Origin: an uncultured Acidimicrobiaceae bacterium
GTDB taxonomy: Bacteria > Actinomycetota > Acidimicrobiia > Acidimicrobiales > Ilumatobacteraceae
Direction of reading: 5' to 3'
Assembly: GCA_903904615.1 (NCBI GenBank)
Contig: CAIVDG010000318.1
Span: 1-6,014 of the forward strand
DNA: 6,014 nt
Shown here: positions 1 through 5,906 of the stretch, one piece after another
Position numbering within the stretch: the stretch's first letter is position 1
How the letters are laid out: every line of letters starts with the position of its first letter
The notes under the pieces: generated by a model
The model's input: only the letters and a program-made list of their open reading frames with translations
What the model was told of the DNA's origin: nothing
Databases searched by the model: none
Position numbers and translations under genes: made by a program

Positions 1-3
1 GGC

Positions 4-954
4 TCACTGTGCTCCCCATTCAAGAATTGCACTGGCTGCGGTCATTCCGGCACCAAAGCCAACCAGCAAAACGAGGTCGCCATGCTTTGGTTTGGTTTGT
101 CCCAGGTCGGCAAACAGTGCAAGCGGAATCGATGCAGAAGACGTGTTGCCGGTTTCTTGAAGAACTACTGCAGCTTTGTTCATGGGAATACCTAGGCGAT
201 CACACGCAGCAGAGATAATGCGGATATTTGCCTGGTGGGGAACAATGACGGAAATGTCTTCGGCGGTGACGCCTGCATGAGTCATAGACTTTTGTGCGCT
301 ATCCACCATGATGCGCACCGCACGACGGAAGACTTCTTTTCCTTCCATCTGAATGTTGCCACCCAGTTCTGCGAACAAGATCTCTTCAGCACTTCCGTCG
401 GCATCTAGATCCCATCCAAGAAGATGACCTCGGCCAGACGTTGCCTCAAGAACGGCAGCTCCTGAGCCATCAGCGAAAAGCACCGCGGTGTTTCGGTCTG
501 TCCAATCAGTGATGCGAGCAAGAGTGTCGGTACCGATGAGAAGTACTCGTTCTGCGCCCATTGCAATAAGTCCGTGGGCATTCACTAATGCGTACACAAA
601 TCCGGAACACGCTGCGTTGATGTCGAATGCTCCACAACTGAGACCTAACAAATTCTGAACGGTTGCAGATGTTCCTGGAACTGTTCGATCTGGGGTTGTG
701 GTGGCAAGGATAAGTGCATCGATACTCGACGGATCGACGCCAGCCATCTTCATTGCAGCCGCTCCGCTAATGGCGCTCAGTTCAGATGTTGAGCCACCAA
801 TATGTCGACGTTGAATACCTGTACGTTCACGTACCCATTCATCGTTGGTGTCCATGGTCTTCGCCAAGTCGTCGTTAGTGACCACCTTGTGACCCAACGC
901 CGTACCCCAGCCTGTGAAGCGAGCACCACGTACATGTGCAGGAATCTTTGGCAT
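4..954 (-). CDS. fabH: Beta-ketoacyl-ACP synthase III (FabH)
   Basis: FabH is a cytoplasmic enzyme that starts type II fatty acid synthesis by condensing an acyl-CoA primer with malonyl-ACP. The product here is 316 aa with the chosen start, close to E. coli FabH (317 aa). The full thiolase-fold triad is visible: Cys116 in NAACSGF, His240 in VPHQAN and Asn270 in ETGNTSSASIP. The N-terminal substrate motif NDEWVRERTGI (Trp40) and the C-terminal GFGAGMTAAS are also present. An in-frame ATG at 984 would add ten residues, but it overlaps the end of fabD and has no Shine-Dalgarno. The ATG at 954 follows an AGGA with 9-nt spacing, so I prefer it. It lies 11 nt after the fabD stop, so the two are co-transcribed. 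The position aligned with E. coli Phe87 in the primer pocket appears to be Val92, which may affect primer choice (inference). The gene is complete, with its TGA at 6-4. Confidence 0.95.
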   Translation of the reverse strand: MPKIPAHVRGARFTGWGTALGHKVVTNDDLAKTMDTNDEWVRERTGIQRRHIGGSTSELSAISGAAAMKMAGVDPSSIDALILATTTPDRTVPGTSATVQNLLGLSCGAFDINAACSGFVYALVNAHGLIAMGAERVLLIGTDTLARITDWTDRNTAVLFADGSGAAVLEATSGRGHLLGWDLDADGSAEEILFAELGGNIQMEGKEVFRRAVRIMVDSAQKSMTHAGVTAEDISVIVPHQANIRIISAACDRLGIPMNKAAVVLQETGNTSSASIPLALFADLGQTKPKHGDLVLLVGFGAGMTAASAILEWGAQ

Positions 955-963
955 GTGCTGGTG

Positions 964-967
964 TCCT
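964..967 (-). promoter_or_regulatory. Ribosome binding site that decides the fabH start
   Basis: Read on the minus strand this is AGGA, 9 nt before the ATG at 954, and it overlaps the TAG stop of fabD. The alternative upstream ATG at 984 has no purine-rich element before it. This supports a 316-residue FabH and translation linked to termination of fabD. Confidence 0.55.
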
Positions 968-2141
968 AGTGAGTCCGCAGCCATGCAATTGGCTGATGGG
1001 TTGTAACGCGTTCGCCTTCTACGGCGATGTAGTTCTGAATGATGCCTGCGAACGGTGTGCGCACCTCTGCATCGCCAACATGGCCGATAACGAGTCCCAC
1101 ATTGATTGTGGTTCCGACACCAATGTTTGGCGCGGGTGAAAACACTCCCGCTGAGGGGCTGACGACCAGTCGCTCCACCGCGAAGAGGTGTTCTCCTTCA
1201 ACCTGAGCCGTAGCAACTGGGGAAGAGGCATCCACCCATTCGATGAGCTTGTCCAATTCTTCCGGAGTGGCAACGCTGATTGTGCGAGCGTTGTCTACGG
1301 TGCGCTTGGCCATTCCTGTGAGCACGCCGCCTGGTCCTAGTTCAACAAAACCTGTCACTCCTGCTTCAGCCAATGTGAGCAAACAATGCTTCCATCGCAC
1401 AGGGCTTGAGAGTTGTGCAGACAGCAGAGATGACCATTCTTCGCCATTTGCATGAGCCAGCGCATCAACATTTGAAACAACAGGAACTTCAATGTCGCGT
1501 GGTGATGCAAGAGCAATTGCGGATCGCAAACGTTCACGCGCTGCCGTCATGAATGGAGTATGGAAAGCGCCAGATACCTGCAGCGGCATGATCTTTTTTG
1601 CGCCAAGTTCTTTGGCATGCACACCTGCAGTCGCCACAGCGTCGGGCGCACCAGCAATAACTACTTGACCCGGAGCGTTGAAATTGGCAACCCACACGTC
1701 AGCATCTGCGCGTCTGCATGCAACTTCAACCAAGTCGTCATCAAGACCGAGTACTGCAGCCATAGTGCCTGGGCTCGCCATGCCTGCTTCGTGCATGGCA
1801 TCGGCGCGTTCCACCACGAGACGAACGCCATCTTCAAATGACAATGCACCGGTGGCAGTAAGAGCGGTGTACTCACCCAAACTGTGTCCCGCGCAAAAGC
1901 TGGGTTCAATACCGAGGCGTTCCACGGCGTCGAGCACCATAAGGCTGGAGACAAATGTGGTGAGCTGAGCGTTGCGAGTGTCTTTCAATTCTTCGGCATC
2001 GGCATCGAGCAGCAGAGCGTTCACGTCGCGGCCAGCCACGTCGGAAGCCTCATCGACCAACTCCCAACTGTCGTGGCCCACCCATGGTCGACCCATACCG
2101 GGTCGTTGGGAGCCTTGGCCGGGGAAGGTAAACGCGAGCAT
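966..2141 (-). CDS. fabD: Malonyl-CoA:ACP transacylase (FabD) with extra C-terminal carrier-like domain
   Basis: FabD transfers malonyl from CoA to the acyl carrier protein, supplying the extender unit for FabH and the elongating synthases. Residues 1 to about 300 form a complete acyltransferase: FPGQGSQ at 6-12 (oxyanion Gln9), the nucleophile elbow GHSLGEY with Ser87, malonyl-binding Arg112 in VVERADAM, NFNAPGQVVIAG at 153-164, catalytic His194 in GAFHTPF, and VELGPGGVLTG near 266-276. Typical FabD is about 300-320 aa; this one is 391 aa. The extra C-terminus (about 320-391) is discussed as a separate entry. The ATG at 2141 begins exactly at the conserved MLAFTFPGQG N-terminus, with a weak AAGG Shine-Dalgarno 10 nt upstream. 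fabH follows after 11 nt. The gene is divergent from the tRNA-Leu/polA block. Confidence 0.94.
   Translation of the reverse strand: MLAFTFPGQGSQRPGMGRPWVGHDSWELVDEASDVAGRDVNALLLDADAEELKDTRNAQLTTFVSSLMVLDAVERLGIEPSFCAGHSLGEYTALTATGALSFEDGVRLVVERADAMHEAGMASPGTMAAVLGLDDDLVEVACRRADADVWVANFNAPGQVVIAGAPDAVATAGVHAKELGAKKIMPLQVSGAFHTPFMTAARERLRSAIALASPRDIEVPVVSNVDALAHANGEEWSSLLSAQLSSPVRWKHCLLTLAEAGVTGFVELGPGGVLTGMAKRTVDNARTISVATPEELDKLIEWVDASSPVATAQVEGEHLFAVERLVVSPSAGVFSPAPNIGVGTTINVGLVIGHVGDAEVRTPFAGIIQNYIAVEGERVTTHQPIAWLRTH
969..1169 (-). other. Biotinyl/lipoyl-like domain fused to FabD, lacking the acceptor lysine
   Basis: These are residues 325-391 of the FabD protein. They show the pseudo-twofold pattern of a biotinyl/lipoyl barrel-sandwich hybrid. 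The half VSPSAGVF (327-334) followed by GVGTTINVGLVIGHV is mirrored by RTPFAGII (361-368) followed by VEGERVTTHQPIAWL. Biotin carboxyl carrier proteins have the same order (SP-x-x-G-x-F, then a Gly-rich turn, then the modified hairpin, then G-x-V). Where carriers have the AMKM-type hairpin, this sequence has only GDAEV, and the stretch contains no lysine at all. Covalent biotin or lipoate attachment is therefore excluded by the usual chemistry. A flexible linker rich in Ala, Ser and Val (about 304-316) precedes it. Its role is unknown; docking of a carrier or partner enzyme, or a structural role, is inference. The fold call rests on pattern reading, not on a search. Confidence 0.68.
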
Positions 2142-2152
2142 GGTGGAAAAAC

Positions 2153-2161
2153 CTTAGACCC
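2153..2161 (+). repeat. Direct repeat CTTAGACCC, copy 1
   Basis: This 9-nt sequence recurs exactly at 2213-2221, 60 bp away start to start. Copy 1 ends just upstream of the fabD start codon and includes the left arm of the inverted repeat at 2156-2170. It may be a regulator half-site; chance is possible for a motif this short. Confidence 0.35.
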
Positions 2162-2170
2162 CTAGGGTCT
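2156..2170. repeat. Perfect 6-bp inverted repeat with 3-nt spacer upstream of fabD
   Basis: AGACCC and GGGTCT flank the trinucleotide CTA, centred about 22 bp upstream of the fabD start codon. The symmetry and position suit a regulator operator overlapping the fabD promoter, but no regulator is identified. It has no T tract, so it is not a terminator. Confidence 0.4.
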
Positions 2171-2212
2171 TCGCCATCGGTTACCTCTCAGTAGCAATCT
2201 CGGCGGTACGCT

Positions 2213-2221
2213 CTTAGACCC
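2213..2221 (+). repeat. Direct repeat CTTAGACCC, copy 2
   Basis: This is the second exact copy of the 9-nt motif at 2153-2161. It ends two bases before the mature 5' end of tRNA-Leu, where the tRNA transcription start would be expected. The 60-bp separation is between five and six helical turns. Confidence 0.35.
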
Positions 2222-2223
2222 TG

Positions 2224-2306
2224 GCCCGAGTGGCGGAATGGCAGACGCGACGGATTCAAAATCCGTTGTCCGTGAGGGCGTGTGGGTTCGAGTCCCACCT
2301 CGGGCA
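2224..2306 (+). tRNA. tRNA-Leu (anticodon CAA)
   Basis: The full class II cloverleaf can be paired by hand. The 7-bp acceptor stem is GCCCGAG (2224-2230) with CTCGGGC (2299-2305). The D stem is GCG/CGC (2233-2235 with 2246-2248). The anticodon stem is ACGGA/TCCGT around the loop TTCAAAA, giving anticodon CAA at 2257-2259, which reads UUG. A long variable arm (about 2267-2281, TCC...GGG) is typical of Leu. The T arm is GTGGG/CCCAC around TTCGAGT. The discriminator is A2306. It is followed by CCCA rather than CCA, so the 3' CCA is not encoded in register and would be added by the CCA-adding enzyme. The next coding sequence begins only a few bases downstream, so the two probably share a transcript. 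Confidence 0.96.
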
Positions 2307-2311
2307 CCCAG

Positions 2312-2626
2312 GTGATTCATACACTCACTCCGATGGGTCAGCGACTACTTCAACGCAAACTGACGCAAGCCTCTGGGCGCTTGCGTGAACTTCGCGAGGA
2401 ACTCAGAGTCGTCGAAGACCAAAAGAGCCAGCTCGTCGACGAGGCCGACGAGCTCTCCTTGCGTGCGCTCGTATCTGAAACTCCCGCAGCAGAGTTCGAA
2501 TATCGAGAAGCAAAAAAGCACGCCGACGCAATTGTCCGTCATCACGCATCGGTTGTTGCAGAGATAGCTGAACTAGAGAATCGCATTAATGAGCTTCTCG
2601 ATCGAATGAAAGAGAGCCGGTCATGA
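2312..2626 (+). CDS. Small coiled-coil protein resembling the GreA N-terminal domain
   Basis: With a GTG start at 2312 the product is 104 aa, soluble and highly charged, with no signal or membrane segment. It appears to be two long helices (about residues 10-52 and 60-100) with heptad-like Leu/Ile/Val spacing, joined by a short turn around SETPAAEFEY (55-64). The opening LTPMGQRLLQRKL and the AEFEYREAKK after the turn resemble the N-terminal coiled coil of GreA-type factors, which enter the RNA polymerase secondary channel. The FKBP-like C-terminal domain of GreA is absent, the helices look longer, and the GreA tip pair Asp-x-x-Glu is not clearly kept. Start choice is uncertain: GTG 2312 keeps the LTPMG motif internal, ATG 2333 would give 97 aa, and a GTG at 2282 lies inside the tRNA. 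None has a Shine-Dalgarno. The stop overlaps the next start (ATGA). Real gene likely; function inferred only. Confidence 0.75.
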   Translation: MIHTLTPMGQRLLQRKLTQASGRLRELREELRVVEDQKSQLVDEADELSLRALVSETPAAEFEYREAKKHADAIVRHHASVVAEIAELENRINELLDRMKESRS

Positions 2627-3201
2627 CTGTTCGTGTGGTGATTGCAGAAGACGAGGCAATTATTCGTCTCGATTTGAAAGAGACCCTTGAAGAAGAGGGC
2701 TACGACGTTGTGGGAGAAACTGGTCGTGGAGACAAGGCGGTAGACCTCGTTCGCGAATTGCGTCCCGACCTTGCCATCTTGGATATCAAGATGCCAGGCA
2801 TGGACGGTTTGGAAGCAGCACGGCTCATTACAAAAGATCGCATTTGCGGAGTTTTGGTACTTACCGCGTTCTCTCAACGTGAAGTCATTGAGGAAGCTCG
2901 CGACGCAGGCGCTCTTGCATACCTTGTGAAGCCATTCCAAAAGAGCGACCTCATTCCTGCCATCGAAGTGGCTATCGGTCGCTTTCGGGAGATGCAGGCT
3001 CTCAACGGTGAAGTAGAAGTGCTGGGAGAGCAGCTGGAGGCACGTAAGTCAATTGATCGTGCCAAAGGTGTACTCATCGATACTCACAAAATGTCCGAGG
3101 CCGATGCGTATGGGTTCATTCAGCGTGGCGCGATGAATCACCGCACAACCATGAAGGCTGTGGCTGACATGATTGTGACAGGCGAACTGAAGCCCGACTA
3201 A
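2623..3201 (+). CDS. pdtaR: PdtaR-like response regulator with ANTAR RNA-binding domain
   Basis: This 192-aa protein is a two-component response regulator whose output is an RNA-binding ANTAR domain; the family acts by antitermination on nascent transcripts. The receiver domain (1-120) has the acidic pair Glu9-Asp10, phosphoacceptor Asp54 in AILDIKMPG, Thr81 and Lys103 in LVKPF, so it should be phosphorylated. A helical linker (about 118-138) leads to the ANTAR domain (about 135-188), recognised by IDRAKGVLIDTHKMSEADAY and the following QRGAMNHRTTMKAVADMIV. Length and layout match M. tuberculosis PdtaR (Rv1626), which also lies near polA. The partner histidine kinase (PdtaS type) is not in this window; in Mycobacterium it is also encoded elsewhere. 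The ATG overlaps the stop of the preceding coiled-coil gene as ATGA, with AGAGAG 6 nt upstream, so translation is probably coupled. Confidence 0.92.
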   Translation: MTVRVVIAEDEAIIRLDLKETLEEEGYDVVGETGRGDKAVDLVRELRPDLAILDIKMPGMDGLEAARLITKDRICGVLVLTAFSQREVIEEARDAGALAYLVKPFQKSDLIPAIEVAIGRFREMQALNGEVEVLGEQLEARKSIDRAKGVLIDTHKMSEADAYGFIQRGAMNHRTTMKAVADMIVTGELKPD

Positions 3202-3205
3202 GAAA

Positions 3206-3210
3206 GAGGT
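3206..3210 (+). promoter_or_regulatory. Ribosome binding site that decides the polA start
   Basis: GAGGT within the purine run AGAAAGAGGT lies 5 nt before the ATG at 3216, just after the pdtaR stop. A second in-frame ATG at 3225 would be 14 nt away, so the first ATG is preferred. Confidence 0.6.
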
Positions 3211-3215
3211 ACGTC

Positions 3216-5900
3216 ATGCTCCTCATGGCGCTCGACGGAAACTCACTTGCATATCGCGCTTTCTTCGCATTGCCCGAAGACATGTCAAATGCAAGCGGCC
3301 AGGTGACCAACGCTGTGTATGGCTTCACCACCATGCTTCTCACTCTGGTGAAAGATCACAAGCCGGACGGGCTCGTCGTTGTGTTCGATAGGCCTGAACC
3401 TACTTTTCGTCATGAAGCAATTCCTGAATACAAGGCCCAACGCGAGAAGGCGCCCGAGACTCTCATTCAGCAACTAGGAATCATTCGCGAACTTCTCGAC
3501 GCACTAGGTGTTCGATGGATTGAAAAGCCAGGTTTCGAAGGCGACGATCTCATAGCCACTATGGCCAAGCTTGCCGAAGATGAAGGTAACGACGTCATCA
3601 TCGTGACGGGGGATAGAGACAGTTACCAGTTGGTTCATGACCCGCACGTTCGCGTGTTGTACAACAAACGTGGTGTCAGCGATTACGCGCTCTATGACGA
3701 AGCAGGAATTCTCGAGAGAACGGGTGTGACCCCAGCGTTGTATGCCGACTACGCGGCACTGCGTGGAGACCCGAGCGACAACCTTGCTGGCATTCCAGGT
3801 GTGGGTGAAAAGACTGCCGCGAAGTTGATGATGCAGTACGGAGATATTGCATCTGTTGTTGCCGCGGCAAACGATCAAACCCCAAAGTTGAAGGCGGGCT
3901 TGTTGGAACACGGTGAGCGTGTTCTTCGCAATGCAGAAATGATGATCCTTCGGCGTGATGTTCCACTCGACATCAATTTGTCGGAGCTTGCACCTCAGCC
4001 CGATCTGGCAGCCGCGTCCAAGATGTTCGATTTCTTGGAGTTCAAGACAATGGCGAAACGCCTGAAAGACACCATCGCCGCACAAGGTTGGTCCATTCGC
4101 GGCTCGGTCTCAGAGTCGGTGGAGGCTCCCGTCAGCGTTGACATGAATCTCGCAGTGAATGAAGTGGTTCGTGTTGGCTCAGTAGATGAGGCACTTACTC
4201 TTCTTGCTGAGGTACCTGAGTTGGTGCTTGCCCCACATTTCGAAGGAGAACCGGGGCGATCATCCTTGAAGGGCGTGTCGTTTGTACTGAGCGCACCAAC
4301 GGGACGAGTTGCGTATGTGTCAATGGACCTTTTGTCCGAGAGTGCTGTGACGAAGGTGCTGTGTGAGAAGTCGCTGGTGTTGCACGACGCCAAGCCACTG
4401 ATGCGTGTTCTGTTGCACAGTGGAATAGATCTGCGTGGGCTCACGCTCGACACTGCGATTGCCGCTTATCTCATCGATCCATCGCGTTCTGGTTACACAC
4501 TTGCCGACGTTGCGTTGAACGTTCTGGGAACAGAAGTTGGCGTTGTTGCAGAATCTGATGGTCAGTTTGATTTCTCCGGCGAGGCAGATGCCGGTTCCGA
4601 GGCGCTCTGTGTAGAAGCGGCAATTGTCACTGCGGCTATGGCCGATGTTCTGCGTGTTCAGCTTGCCGATGTGGGAAACACTTCTCTGTACAACGACATA
4701 GAGAATCCGTTGGTGCGGGTCTTGGCGAAGATGGAATTCATCGGCGTGGCCGTTGACCGCACTGCGTTAGAAGCCATTCGCTCCAAGCTCACGGAAGAGA
4801 CCGTGGAACTCACGGCCACACTGCGAGCTATTGCGGGTCGAGAGTTCAACATCAATTCACCCACTCAGTTGCGTGAAATTCTGTACACCGAACACGGTCT
4901 CACTCCAGGGAAGAAGACAAAAACTGGCTACAGCACCGATGCGGCCACGTTGGAGAAACTGCACGATGAATGGCCTGAGTTCATCGGTCCGTTGCTTCGC
5001 TTCCGTGAGGTAGAGAAGTTGCGCTCTACCTACGGAGAAGGTTTGTTGTCGGAAGTTCAAACCGACGGCCGTATTCACGCCACCTTCCATCAGACAGTGG
5101 CTCGAACCGGTCGCCTCAGTAGCGACAAACCAAACCTGCACAACATTCCCGTTCGCACAGACGAAGGGCGCGTCTTTCGCACAGCATTCGTTGCGCCGAA
5201 GGGTTCCGAACTTCTTGTTGCCGACTACAACCAAATCGAGTTGCGTTGCATTGCTCATCTTGCGAATGACCCAGGTCTTATCTCTGCGTTTGAAGCAGGT
5301 GAAGACATTCATAAAGCAACAGCGGCGCGTGTGTTTGGCGTGGAACCTGCAGACGTCACGCATGATCAGCGTTCGAAAGCAAAGATGGTGTCGTACGGGC
5401 TTGCTTATGGAATGGAGGCTTATGGTCTCAGTCAAAGATTGGCCATCCCGGTTGATGAAGCTGCAAACATTCTGAATTCGTACTTTGCCGCTTTTCCAAA
5501 TGTGAAGCAGTACATGGACGATGCGGTACTTGAAGCGCGCAAACTTGGGTACACCGAGACGCTGTTTGGTCGTCGTCGCCCTATCGAAGAATTGCGCAGC
5601 GACAATTTCAGAGTCCGGCAAGCGGGGGAGCGCCAAGCGATGAACGCAGCTATTCAGGGATTGGCAGCGGACATTTTCAAGATTGCTCTTGTTCGGATCG
5701 ATCAGTTATTGGACGCTGGTCAGCTTGCGTCACGCGTAGTTCTGCAGGTGCACGATGAAGTCATTGTTGAAGTGCCAACGGACGAGAAGGAAACAGTGGG
5801 CCCACTCGTTCTGCAGGCCATGCACGATGCAGCGTCTTTGCGGGTGCCTCTGGAAGTAAACGCTGCATGGGGCCCAACCTGGGCCGAAGCAAAGGCGTAA
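3216..5900 (+). CDS. polA: DNA polymerase I (5' nuclease, inactive 3'-5' exonuclease, polymerase)
   Basis: Pol I (894 aa) removes RNA primers, fills gaps and serves excision repair. Residues 1 to about 290 are the 5' nuclease: Asp7, Asp58 in VVFDRPEPTFRH, Glu108-Gly-Asp110-Asp111, TGDRDS with Asp133/Asp135, and GDPSDN with Asp185/Asp188 before the helix-hairpin-helix GIPGVGEKTA. About 320-480 is a 3'-5' exonuclease fold that has lost its metal ligands: the DTE motif reads Ala339-Pro-His341, and the place of E. coli Asp424 is Leu395. It should not proofread. The polymerase domain (about 500-894) is intact: TGRLSS 631-636, motif A with Asp670 and steric-gate Glu675 in DYNQIELR, O-helix Arg719, Lys723 and Tyr727 (RSKAKMVSYGLAYG), and motif C His846-Asp847-Glu848. 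Tyr replaces Phe762 of E. coli. It starts 14 nt after pdtaR, in the same apparent operon. Confidence 0.98.
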   Translation: MLLMALDGNSLAYRAFFALPEDMSNASGQVTNAVYGFTTMLLTLVKDHKPDGLVVVFDRPEPTFRHEAIPEYKAQREKAPETLIQQLGIIRELLDALGVRWIEKPGFEGDDLIATMAKLAEDEGNDVIIVTGDRDSYQLVHDPHVRVLYNKRGVSDYALYDEAGILERTGVTPALYADYAALRGDPSDNLAGIPGVGEKTAAKLMMQYGDIASVVAAANDQTPKLKAGLLEHGERVLRNAEMMILRRDVPLDINLSELAPQPDLAAASKMFDFLEFKTMAKRLKDTIAAQGWSIRGSVSESVEAPVSVDMNLAVNEVVRVGSVDEALTLLAEVPELVLAPHFEGEPGRSSLKGVSFVLSAPTGRVAYVSMDLLSESAVTKVLCEKSLVLHDAKPLMRVLLHSGIDLRGLTLDTAIAAYLIDPSRSGYTLADVALNVLGTEVGVVAESDGQFDFSGEADAGSEALCVEAAIVTAAMADVLRVQLADVGNTSLYNDIENPLVRVLAKMEFIGVAVDRTALEAIRSKLTEETVELTATLRAIAGREFNINSPTQLREILYTEHGLTPGKKTKTGYSTDAATLEKLHDEWPEFIGPLLRFREVEKLRSTYGEGLLSEVQTDGRIHATFHQTVARTGRLSSDKPNLHNIPVRTDEGRVFRTAFVAPKGSELLVADYNQIELRCIAHLANDPGLISAFEAGEDIHKATAARVFGVEPADVTHDQRSKAKMVSYGLAYGMEAYGLSQRLAIPVDEAANILNSYFAAFPNVKQYMDDAVLEARKLGYTETLFGRRRPIEELRSDNFRVRQAGERQAMNAAIQGLAADIFKIALVRIDQLLDAGQLASRVVLQVHDEVIVEVPTDEKETVGPLVLQAMHDAASLRVPLEVNAAWGPTWAEAKA

Positions 5901-5906
5901 CTCATC

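Larger units (their letters stand above)
2142..2223. promoter_or_regulatory. Divergent intergenic region between fabD and tRNA-Leu
   Basis: These 82 bp must hold the promoters for both the fabD-fabH operon (minus) and the tRNA-led block (plus), because the genes diverge here. I see no convincing -35/-10 pair on either strand. The best plus-strand -10 is TACGCT (2207-2212), about 12 nt before the tRNA, without a good -35. On the minus strand TAAGGT lies 9 nt before the fabD ATG and could serve a near-leaderless transcript, but also overlaps the weak Shine-Dalgarno. Short repeats in the region are listed separately. Confidence 0.4.

Noticed and set aside
955..984. ATG at 984 as the fabH start
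   Set aside because: It overlaps the fabD end by 19 nt, has no Shine-Dalgarno, and adds ten residues beyond the usual FabH N-terminus; ATG 954 has AGGA at 9 nt.
2282..2311. GTG at 2282 as start of the small coiled-coil gene
   Set aside because: It lies in the T arm of tRNA-Leu, and the ten residues it would add are encoded by the tRNA 3' half, so it is an accident of the open frame.
2430..2454. A 9-bp perfect inverted repeat (AGCTCGTCG / CGACGAGCT, 7-nt spacer), overlapping the 12-nt palindrome CTCGTCGACGAG
   Set aside because: It lies inside the coiled-coil CDS and follows from repeated Asp-Glu and Leu codons; no T tract follows, so it is not a terminator. A pausing role cannot be excluded but nothing supports it.
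2542..2940. A 132-codon minus-strand frame opposite the start of the response regulator
   Set aside because: It is antisense to conserved receiver-domain sequence, has no ribosome binding site or recognisable domain, and crosses the coupled gene junction.
3504..4085. A 193-codon minus-strand frame opposite the 5' nuclease region of polA
   Set aside because: The residue composition is unnatural and there are no motifs; the plus-strand frame holds all nuclease ligands.
4857..5636. A 259-codon open frame on the minus strand opposite the polymerase domain of polA
   Set aside because: It is antisense to an unmistakable, fully conserved polA frame, and its translation (many Cys, Arg, Phe, no recognisable motif) looks like a shadow of codon bias.
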